From NCBI GenBank assembly GCA_036397975.1, contig DASWHW010000010.1, positions 1 through 15,262 of the forward strand: a stretch of DNA of 15,262 bases, given 5' to 3'. The stretch comes from SZUA-287 sp036397975. GTDB taxonomy: Bacteria; Bacteroidota; Ignavibacteria; UBA10030; UBA6906. Made by a program: the position numbers and the translations under genes. Numbering within the stretch: the first letter of the stretch is position 1; each line of letters starts with the position of its first letter. Positions 7,051 to 13,306 of this stretch are shown here, piece by piece. Under the pieces are notes generated by a model. It worked only from the letters and a program-made list of their open reading frames with translations. It did not search any database and had not been told where the DNA came from.

Positions 7051-7792
7051 GACAAAAGACCTTTCCTATAAGTTTCCTCTTGCATCGGAAAATGTTCTTT
7101 CTGATGTGAATCTGAAGGTTGAAAAAGGAGATATGGTGGCGTTGATGGGAGCGAACGGGTCAGGCAAAACGACCCTTACCCGATGCCTTAACGGGTTGGT
7201 GCAACCAACGGGCGGGTCGGTAATAATTGATGGCCATCCTGTAACACTAGAGAACGTGCGAACGATACGACGACGCGTTGGTATGATCTTCCAGGATCCG
7301 AACACGGCAATCACGTCACCAACGGTTGAAAGAGAAATCGCTTTTGGTCTGCAAAACCTCAGCGTCCCGCGGAGAATGATGCGGGAAAAAACGGACATGG
7401 TACTGGAACAATTTCATCTCGAAAATCTTCGACATGTGTCACCCATGGACCTCTCCGGAGGCGAAAAACAAAGACTCGCAATAGCGGCCGTAATGGTATT
7501 GGAGCCGATGTACCTAGTCCTTGACGAGGCTACGTCGTTTCTTCCAAGTTCATCCCGCAACGAGGTTCTGGCGCTGGTCGACCAGCTCCGGAAGGAGCTT
7601 GAGGTTGGAGTTCTTCTCGTGACACAATTCCCGGAGGAGGCACTGCGCGCCAATTTATTGCTCATCCTTCATGAAGGACGAGTCGTTGAACGAGGCAAGC
7701 CCGAAGAGATCTTTTGTAAAGCGGAGGTGATGGAAGGATATGGAATCCCCGTTCCTCTCGAGTATAGACTGGGGATAGTCGGTGCAAATTGA
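7043..7792 (+). CDS. ecfA1: ECF-type ABC transporter ATPase A1, with altered H-loop and D-loop
   Basis: The 249-residue protein is a cytoplasmic ATP-binding subunit of an energy-coupling factor importer. Walker A is GANGSGKT (36-43), the Q-loop Gln is Gln84 (FQDPN), the signature is LSGGEKQ (137-143) and Walker B with catalytic Glu is YLVLDE (157-162). Two positions depart from consensus. The H-loop His, expected in a TH-x-x-x-E context, is Gln195 (VTQFPEEA). The D-loop, expected as GLDP, reads FLPS at 166-169. The signature motif is intact, so it can still serve the partner's ATP site. It starts 8 bp inside apbE and ends 11 bp inside the second ATPase gene. Substrate specificity is not readable from this protein. 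Confidence 0.88.
   Translation: MIETKDLSYKFPLASENVLSDVNLKVEKGDMVALMGANGSGKTTLTRCLNGLVQPTGGSVIIDGHPVTLENVRTIRRRVGMIFQDPNTAITSPTVEREIAFGLQNLSVPRRMMREKTDMVLEQFHLENLRHVSPMDLSGGEKQRLAIAAVMVLEPMYLVLDEATSFLPSSSRNEVLALVDQLRKELEVGVLLVTQFPEEALRANLLLILHEGRVVERGKPEEIFCKAEVMEGYGIPVPLEYRLGIVGAN
7771..7775 (+). promoter_or_regulatory. Ribosome binding site GGGGA for the GTG-initiated second ATPase
   Basis: GGGGA lies six bases before the GTG at 7782, inside the end of the upstream ATPase gene. It supports initiation at GTG with an 11-bp gene overlap. Confidence 0.6.
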
Positions 7793-8627
7793 ACTCCGAA
7801 ACATTTCATTCTCGTACCGAAGCAAACAGAGAGTATCAGAGGTATTTCGGGACCTCTCATTGGTTTTCGCGTCGGGAGAGGCGGTTGGCATCTTGGGTCG
7901 GGAAGGGAGTGGCAAGTCAACGCTTCTCCAGTTGCTTGCCGGTCTTCAGCGTCCGCAGCAGGGGGAAGTCCTTGTGGGGGAGAAAGCGCCGTGGGAGTTA
8001 AACCAGTGGACCGAAGTTCGAAAAAACATTGGAATTCTTTTTCAATTTCCGGAGCAACAGTTTTTTCAGGAAACGGTGGAGAGGGAGGTTGGCTTCTCAA
8101 TGAGAAACTTCGGCGTTTCCAGAGATCAAGAGAAGGAAAAGTGTTGGCAGGTTCTCCGTCTTGTCGGATTTGAACCTGAGATCATCGCGCAGAAATCACC
8201 GTTCACGTTGAGCATTGGCGAAGCACGGAAGATTGCCTTCGCTTCAATTCTGGTGATGAACCCGAAGCTTCTGTTACTCGATGAACCAACCGCAGGTTTG
8301 GATGCTCACGGTGTGGATGCGACGATGGATATACTTCATCAATTGCGAAGGCGTGGGACTACGATCATCATCGTTTCGCATGACACGAACCTTCTTGCGG
8401 AGATCGCGGCACGAATTATTGTCCTTGCTGGAGGGAAGGTGGCTTTCGACGGAACGGCGAATACGCTCTATCGTGACAAAAACCTTCTTGCCAGCTATGG
8501 GTATGATCAGCCGGAAACCGTGCGATGTGCACATCTTCTGCGAAAGAAGGGAATGGTGATGGAAGACCGACTCTATGGTGCGGATGAGCTGCTATCTCTG
8601 GCGAGACCCGCAAGCAGAATCCGTTAG
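7782..8627 (+). CDS. ecfA2: ECF-type ABC transporter ATPase A2, with altered signature motif
   Basis: The 281-residue partner of the preceding ATPase starts at GTG with GGGGA upstream. Walker A is GREGSGKST (39-47), the Q-loop Gln is Gln88 (FQFPEQQ), Walker B is LLLLDEPTAGLD (163-174) with catalytic Glu168 and an intact D-loop, and the H-loop is SHD with His200. The ABC signature reads LSIGEARK (143-150), so the first Gly of LSGGE is Ile145. The FQFPEQQ Q-loop and TAGLD block are typical of ECF ATPases. In a heterodimer with A1, the site using A2's Walker motifs and A1's LSGGE should be fully competent. The other site combines A1's Gln195 with A2's LSIGE. Its 3' end overlaps the convergent ecfT gene by 4 bp. 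Confidence 0.88.
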   Translation: MQIELRNISFSYRSKQRVSEVFRDLSLVFASGEAVGILGREGSGKSTLLQLLAGLQRPQQGEVLVGEKAPWELNQWTEVRKNIGILFQFPEQQFFQETVEREVGFSMRNFGVSRDQEKEKCWQVLRLVGFEPEIIAQKSPFTLSIGEARKIAFASILVMNPKLLLLDEPTAGLDAHGVDATMDILHQLRRRGTTIIIVSHDTNLLAEIAARIIVLAGGKVAFDGTANTLYRDKNLLASYGYDQPETVRCAHLLRKKGMVMEDRLYGADELLSLARPASRIR

Positions 8628-9424
8628 GTAGAGGCTATGAGCACGAGCCCAACCAGAAGCATAAGCCCCACAGAGGAAAAGACAAGAATCCCGTCGTTCT
8701 GATTCAGTCGATGATCCGCAAAAGGTGTTCTGAGAAAAGCAGGATCATAACACCTTGAATCCATCGCGGTTGCGAGTTGATCGGACATCCGAAATGAGTT
8801 TGCAAAGAGGGGGACTGCAGCCGAGATCGCAAATCGGATTTGAGCCAGGATGCCTCCATCAACGTCGGCACCCCTTGCGACTTGCGCTGTCTTGATTCTT
8901 TGTGCTGTCCGCACGAGCATCGGACCCATGGTTATCGTCAGATTGATTATGACCAGAAGGAAGCCAAGTCTCCTTCGCAGGGGCTGGAGTGAAGCTTCAA
9001 CCGCATCAATCATTTCGGGAACGGTGGTGGATGATACGAGCAAAAGTGAAAGCCAGAGGACAAGAATGATTCTCGCAGAAAGCAGTAGTCCTTCTGCAAT
9101 GCCGTCCCATGTCGCAATCATCCCCCGGAACTCCAACGCCACAGCACCTCCTGCAGTCAGAGCATTCGATATGATGATGACAATGACAAACCATGCAACA
9201 AATCGTAAGCGCTTGATGAATTCCCAAAACTTGAGATCGGAGACCAATGTACCGAGGAAAGCGAGTATCGCTCCGGGAATGAGTCCACCAGCGGAAGAGA
9301 GTGAAAAGGTAAAAGTACTAGTCAGCAAAAAAACAGCAATCTTTGCCCGTGCGTCGAATGAGGAGAGGGTAATTGTTTGTCCGCTGCTGATCATCCTGTT
9401 CTTTAATGTTGGAGAAACGGTCAC
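8624..9424 (-). CDS. ecfT: ECF transporter transmembrane subunit EcfT
   Basis: The 266-residue membrane protein couples the two ECF ATPases to a substrate-binding S component. It has about five or six hydrophobic segments, and the late cytoplasmic region carries the two short Arg motifs typical of EcfT coupling helices: ARG at 183-185 (QVARGADVDG) and SRC at 223-225 (AMDSRCYDP). The GTG start at 9422-9424 has GAAGG seven bases upstream, and the first 25 residues look like a normal cytoplasmic lead. Unusually, it is on the strand opposite to the two ATPase genes and converges on them with a 4-bp overlap, so it needs its own promoter in the 163-bp spacer shared with the next gene. No S component gene follows it. 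Confidence 0.88.
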   Translation of the reverse strand: MTVSPTLKNRMISSGQTITLSSFDARAKIAVFLLTSTFTFSLSSAGGLIPGAILAFLGTLVSDLKFWEFIKRLRFVAWFVIVIIISNALTAGGAVALEFRGMIATWDGIAEGLLLSARIILVLWLSLLLVSSTTVPEMIDAVEASLQPLRRRLGFLLVIINLTITMGPMLVRTAQRIKTAQVARGADVDGGILAQIRFAISAAVPLFANSFRMSDQLATAMDSRCYDPAFLRTPFADHRLNQNDGILVFSSVGLMLLVGLVLIAST

Positions 9425-9431
9425 CTTTGTA

Positions 9432-9436
9432 CCTTC
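9432..9436 (-). promoter_or_regulatory. Ribosome binding site GAAGG for ecfT (GTG start)
   Basis: On the minus strand GAAGG lies seven bases before the GTG at 9422-9424. It supports GTG over the in-frame ATG that would begin at residue 11. Confidence 0.55.
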
Positions 9437-9540
9437 ACGCAGTGCTCGGACTCCGGTGACTCATGGCACAAGAAGCATGTATCCATTGTAGTAAATTGGT
9501 GGAAGAAATTCCTCCCCTTCTTAGAAATTCCACACAATCC

Positions 9541-9559
9541 AATCAGAACCTCTCTGATT
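9541..9559. repeat. Inverted repeat AATCAGA-N5-TCTGATT in the ecfT/receiver-protein divergent spacer
   Basis: The perfect 7-bp arms lie 29 bp upstream of the receiver gene and 117 bp upstream of ecfT. The location suits an operator. Chance repeats of this size are expected in a window this long, so the call rests on position alone. Confidence 0.3.
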
Positions 9560-9587
9560 ACCGCAAGTTTAAGCTCGGAGCTTCTTA

Positions 9588-10241
9588 ATGGAACCAAAAG
9601 ACTCAGCCCAATTCCCAAATGAGGTAGTCTTCAATTTTCGCACCGCAAAGATTGAGCATTACTTGGAGCGGGCGCAGGAGTATCTCACAATGGCAAGAGT
9701 AGTGAGTGCAAGAGAAATGATTGATCGGGTGCTTGGCTTGGATCAGGGCAATGAGACTGCCCGTTCGATTGTCACACGAATCAACCTCTTGGAGGCATTG
9801 GTTTCAAAGAACGGAAAAGGTAGATCGAATGGGAATGAGAGTCCTCTTGAGCCTCTTGTTCTCATCGTTGATCAGGATGAGAGGATATTAACAGCATTGT
9901 CATCGGCGTTGACAGCCCGTGGATACAGAGTTGCTTCTGCAGGTGGTTTCAAAGAGGCGCTCAAGATTCTCGAGGCTGCAGAACCAAGCGTTATTGTGTC
10001 TGAAGTAAACTTTGAGAATGGGCCACTTGGCTTTGACCTCTACCTTCACACCAGCTCACATACGAAAACGGCTCAGATTCCATTTTTGTTTCTCGCAACT
10101 CGAATCGATCGAGATATCCTTATAGCGGGAAAAAAACTCGGTGTCGATGATTTTATCTTGAAGCCTCTTGATGAAGAGGTTGTCGTCGTTTCCATATCAA
10201 ATTCTCTTGCAAGAAAGCGCCGCCTAACCATCCACCCATAG
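9588..10241 (+). CDS. Atypical receiver-domain protein with N-terminal TPR-like helices and Glu at the phosphoacceptor
   Basis: The 217-residue protein has two parts. Residues 20-72 form amphipathic helices with a pattern like one tetratricopeptide repeat (AQEYLTMARVVSAREMIDRV, then LDQGNETAR). Residues 90-211 form a CheY-like receiver domain. The phosphoacceptor Asp is replaced by Glu139 (VIVSEVNFE), and the second residue of the acidic pair is Gln96 (VDQDE). Thr171 and Lys192 (LKPLD) are conserved. Such a pseudo-receiver may be locked in an active-like state or may work only through protein contacts. There is no DNA-binding or enzymatic output domain. GGAG eight bases upstream supports the ATG. 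It is divergent from ecfT, and a probable terminator follows. The biological role is unknown. Confidence 0.8.
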   Translation: MEPKDSAQFPNEVVFNFRTAKIEHYLERAQEYLTMARVVSAREMIDRVLGLDQGNETARSIVTRINLLEALVSKNGKGRSNGNESPLEPLVLIVDQDERILTALSSALTARGYRVASAGGFKEALKILEAAEPSVIVSEVNFENGPLGFDLYLHTSSHTKTAQIPFLFLATRIDRDILIAGKKLGVDDFILKPLDEEVVVVSISNSLARKRRLTIHP

Positions 10242-10255
10242 CACATCTCCTGATT

Positions 10256-10292
10256 TCTGGGAAACCCGGATTCGTTTCCGTTTCTTGATTTT
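10256..10292 (+). terminator. Probable intrinsic terminator after the atypical receiver gene
   Basis: TCTGGG (10256-10261), AAA and CCCGGA (10265-10270) form a six-pair stem with one G-T pair. A T-rich stretch without a continuous run follows. It starts 15 bp after the receiver gene stop and would separate it from queE. The broken T-tract makes the call moderate. Confidence 0.4.
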
Positions 10293-10340
10293 CCTGCACC
10301 TTCTGCGTACTTTCCTCTATCCATTTATGTACCTATTGCG

Positions 10341-10985
10341 ATGAAGTCACTCGTTATCAATGAGATTTTCCACAGCATACAGGGCGAATCCAGTTACATG
10401 GGTTTGCCCTGTGTGTTTGTTCGGCTGACGTACTGTAATTTGCGATGTAGCTATTGCGACACGGAGTACGCCTTTCACGAGGGGACATCAATGTCCATCG
10501 AAAGTATTATCGAGAAAGTGAAGGAGTACAAGTGTCGTCTGGTTGAGATTACGGGGGGAGAACCACTAGCGCAGGACAATGTGCATGATTTGATGTCCAG
10601 GCTTTGCGATCTCGATTTCGAAGTGTTACTGGAAACAGGTGGAAGCTTGGATATTTCCCGTGTCGATGGCCGTGTAGAGCGAATCATGGATATCAAGACA
10701 CCGAGTAGTGGAATGGAGAAGAAAAACCTCTGGGAAAACATCTTGCATTTGAAGGTGACGGATGAAATCAAGTTCGTCGTCGGAGATCGAAATGATTTCG
10801 AGTGGGCTGTTCAGACTATCAGGCAGCATCAACTGGAGGATAGATGTCCAGTTTTGTTTTCGCCAGTATTTGGTGAACTTTCTCCAAGGGAGTTGTCCGG
10901 CTGGATATTAGAAGAAGGACTCAACGCACGGTTCCAATTGCAGATGCATAAGTATATCTGGGAACCAGAGGCGAGGGGTGTGTGA
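10341..10985 (+). CDS. queE: 7-carboxy-7-deazaguanine synthase (QueE), radical SAM
   Basis: QueE converts 6-carboxytetrahydropterin to 7-carboxy-7-deazaguanine, a step in making preQ0 and queuosine. The 214-residue product has the canonical CX3CX2C iron-sulfur motif at Cys32, Cys36 and Cys39 (YCNLRCSYCDT), the SAM-binding TGGEP at 71-75, and the family N-terminus INEIFHSIQGES. The length is typical. No ribosome binding site is visible just before the ATG, but the family N-terminus fixes this start. The TGA overlaps the queC ATG by one base, giving a coupled pair. No preQ1-type riboswitch pattern was recognised in the 99-bp upstream spacer. Confidence 0.95.
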   Translation: MKSLVINEIFHSIQGESSYMGLPCVFVRLTYCNLRCSYCDTEYAFHEGTSMSIESIIEKVKEYKCRLVEITGGEPLAQDNVHDLMSRLCDLDFEVLLETGGSLDISRVDGRVERIMDIKTPSSGMEKKNLWENILHLKVTDEIKFVVGDRNDFEWAVQTIRQHQLEDRCPVLFSPVFGELSPRELSGWILEEGLNARFQLQMHKYIWEPEARGV

Positions 10986-11674
10986 TGAACAAACGCGCTG
11001 TTGTTTTGGCGAGCGGAGGGCTTGACAGTTGCGTTGCAATGGCAATTGCGTCAGAAGAGTATAACCTTGCCCTGCTCCATGTGAGCTATGGTCAGCGCAC
11101 GGAACAAAGAGAGCTGAAAGCGTTTCATGCGCTCGCCGACCATTTTCGCGTTGATGACCGACTCGTGATTTCCATGCAACACCTGAAAACCTTCGGCGGA
11201 TCCAGTCTTACCAATCCTTCCATACCACTTCCAAAAGCTGATTTACGAAGAGAGGGGATTCCGTCATCGTATGTCCCGTTCAGGAATGCAAACATGCTCT
11301 CCGTTGCAGTGAGCTGGGCGGAGGTGCTTAAGGCACAAGCGATAATTGTGGGAGCCGTGGAAGAGGATTCTTCCGGATATCCGGATTGTCGTCGGGAGTT
11401 TTTTGATGCCTTTGAACTCGCCATTGAGACAGGGACAGAAAATACGACACATATAGCCATTGTAACTCCGATAATCAAGTTTTCCAAAGCACAAATTGTT
11501 CAAGAAGGATTGGGTCTAAATGCGCCCTTTGCTCTCACCTGGTCATGCTACCAAAATGAAGACGTTGCATGCGGTGAATGCGATAGTTGCGCTCTGCGTT
11601 TGCGCGGCTTTCAAATTGCAGGCGTTGAAGATCCAATCCCCTATACCACGCGACCAAACTATGCGCATGTTTGA
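10985..11674 (+). CDS. queC: 7-cyano-7-deazaguanine synthase (QueC)
   Basis: QueC uses ATP and ammonia to turn 7-carboxy-7-deazaguanine into preQ0, the product after QueE. The 229-residue protein has the PP-loop ATP-binding motif SGGLDS at 10-15 and a C-terminal zinc site with four cysteines, Cys188, Cys196, Cys199 and Cys202 (CYQNEDVACGECDSC). VPFRNANM and GAVEEDSSGYPDCR are also typical of QueC. The ATG at 10985 overlaps the queE stop (TGATG) and is preferred to the GTG at 10982. The queD and queF partners are not in the window. The fumarase gene starts 36 bp downstream, so read-through is possible. Confidence 0.95.
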   Translation: MNKRAVVLASGGLDSCVAMAIASEEYNLALLHVSYGQRTEQRELKAFHALADHFRVDDRLVISMQHLKTFGGSSLTNPSIPLPKADLRREGIPSSYVPFRNANMLSVAVSWAEVLKAQAIIVGAVEEDSSGYPDCRREFFDAFELAIETGTENTTHIAIVTPIIKFSKAQIVQEGLGLNAPFALTWSCYQNEDVACGECDSCALRLRGFQIAGVEDPIPYTTRPNYAHV

Positions 11675-11710
11675 TACCTCAAATGCCCATAGATTAGAAA
11701 GGAATAAATC

Positions 11711-13234
11711 ATGAAGCTGTTTAAGGAGAGCATACTGAAACTCATAACCGAAACATCGAGCAACCTTCCTCCTGATGTGCGTAGAGCACTTGCCAGAGCG
11801 ACAGAAACAGAGATACCAAAAACACAGTCATCCCTCGCCCTGCAGACCATAACGGTCAACGTTGATATGGCATGCGATAACGTTGCCCCAATTTGTCAGG
11901 ATACAGGCATGCCGACATTTGAAATTAAGACCCCCGTTGGTGCCAATCAGATCACCATGAAGAAACTGATCAAGGAAGCGATTGAAGAGGCGACAGCCAC
12001 AGGCAAGCTCCGACCGAACTCCGTTGATTCGCTGACGGGAAAAAACAGCGGAAATAATTTAGGTGAAGGGACACCGGTCATCCACTTCGAGCAGTGGGAA
12101 CAAGATGATATTGATGTACGCTTGCTTCTGAAAGGGGGAGGGTGCGAGAACAAGAATATCCAGTATTCGTTGCCGATGGAATTGCCAAAACTGGGAAGAG
12201 CAGATCGAACTCTGGAAGGAGTTCGAAAGTGTATCATGCATGCGGTATTCCAAGCCCAAGGACAGGGGTGCAGTGTCGGTGCTCTCGGCGTTGCCATTGG
12301 AGGTGACAGAACATCAGGATATGCATACGCAAAACAACAGCTGTTCAGGACACTCGATGACTTGAATCCAAACGCGGAACTTGCAAAACTCGAAGCGTAC
12401 GTAGTAGAAAACGCAAACACGCTTGGAATTGGAACGATGGGTTTCGGAGGAAATGTGACATTGATCGGATGCAAGATTGGCGCACTCAACCGCCTGCCGG
12501 CGTGCTTTTTTGTATCGGTCGCGTATGACTGCTGGGCATTTCGCCGACTCGGTGTTGTTCTTGACTCGAATACTGGCGGTATGAAACACTGGCTTTATCG
12601 GGAGGATACCCCTTCGGTGAGGATGGCGAGAGAAAAAGGCCTTCCCGCAACCGGAAGGGAAGTGTCTCTCAAAACACCGCTGGCAGAGGCTCAAATTCGG
12701 AGTCTGATGGTCGGTGACGTGGTCTTGTTGAATGGGACACTTCATACGGGTCGCGACGCATTTCACCACCACATGCTGACACACAACTCACCTGTGGACT
12801 TGAATGGTGCAGTTCTCTATCATTGCGGGCCGGTCGCGCTCAAACATGGAGACAAGTGGCAGATTACAGCGGCGGGGCCAACAACGAGCATCCGGGAAGA
12901 ACCGTATCAAGGAGAAATTATTAAAAAGCTTGGAATTCGGGTCGTTATGGGAAAAGGAGGGATGGGCCCAAAAACTCTTGCAGCTCTCAAGGAACATGGC
13001 GCAGTCTATCTCAATGCAATCGGCGGAGCAGCGCAATACTACGCCAATTGCATAACGGAAGTGGAAGGGGTCGATCTTCTGGAACTCGGCGTCCCCGAAG
13101 CAATGTGGCACATCAAAGTGAAAGACTTCCCCGCTATTGTTACCATGGATGCCCATGGAAACAGTTTGCATGCAGATGTTGAAAAGCATTCGTCTGAAGA
13201 GCTGGCTAAATTTGCTGAACCTGTGAAATTCTAA
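11711..13234 (+). CDS. Fumarate hydratase, class I (iron-sulfur, alpha and beta domains in one chain)
   Basis: The enzyme hydrates fumarate to L-malate in the TCA cycle or its reductive branch. The 507-residue chain carries the N-terminal iron-sulfur domain (about 1-290) and the C-terminal domain (about 320-507, from LMVGDVVLLNGTLHTGRDA), which some lineages split into two subunits. Likely ligands of the labile [4Fe-4S] cluster are Cys62 (ICQDTGMP), Cys187 (GQGCSVGALGVAIGGDRT) and Cys274 (AYDCWAFRR). Other family blocks are LTGKNSGNNLGEGTP, KGGGCENKN and AAGPTTSIREEPY. A good ribosome binding site (GAAAGGA) precedes the ATG. Class I enzymes are oxygen-sensitive, which fits a facultative or anaerobic habit. 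Related L(+)-tartrate dehydratase cannot be strictly excluded by eye, but the single-chain layout favours fumarase. Confidence 0.88.
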   Translation: MKLFKESILKLITETSSNLPPDVRRALARATETEIPKTQSSLALQTITVNVDMACDNVAPICQDTGMPTFEIKTPVGANQITMKKLIKEAIEEATATGKLRPNSVDSLTGKNSGNNLGEGTPVIHFEQWEQDDIDVRLLLKGGGCENKNIQYSLPMELPKLGRADRTLEGVRKCIMHAVFQAQGQGCSVGALGVAIGGDRTSGYAYAKQQLFRTLDDLNPNAELAKLEAYVVENANTLGIGTMGFGGNVTLIGCKIGALNRLPACFFVSVAYDCWAFRRLGVVLDSNTGGMKHWLYREDTPSVRMAREKGLPATGREVSLKTPLAEAQIRSLMVGDVVLLNGTLHTGRDAFHHHMLTHNSPVDLNGAVLYHCGPVALKHGDKWQITAAGPTTSIREEPYQGEIIKKLGIRVVMGKGGMGPKTLAALKEHGAVYLNAIGGAAQYYANCITEVEGVDLLELGVPEAMWHIKVKDFPAIVTMDAHGNSLHADVEKHSSEELAKFAEPVKF

Positions 13235-13306
13235 TTCGCATACACCACTTCTCGCACCTGACGGTTGCTTTCGCAGGCGCAATTCCTTTCATCAATTGAA
13301 TTTCTT

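Noticed and set aside
10242..10340. Possible preQ1 riboswitch before queE
   Set aside because: No preQ1-I or preQ1-II-like conserved segment is recognisable. The spacer holds a terminator-like hairpin and a pyrimidine-rich stretch.
13265..13306. TTG at 13265 as the hemL start
   Set aside because: There is no ribosome binding site, and the 14 extra residues precede an N-terminus that already matches the family from the ATG at 13307.
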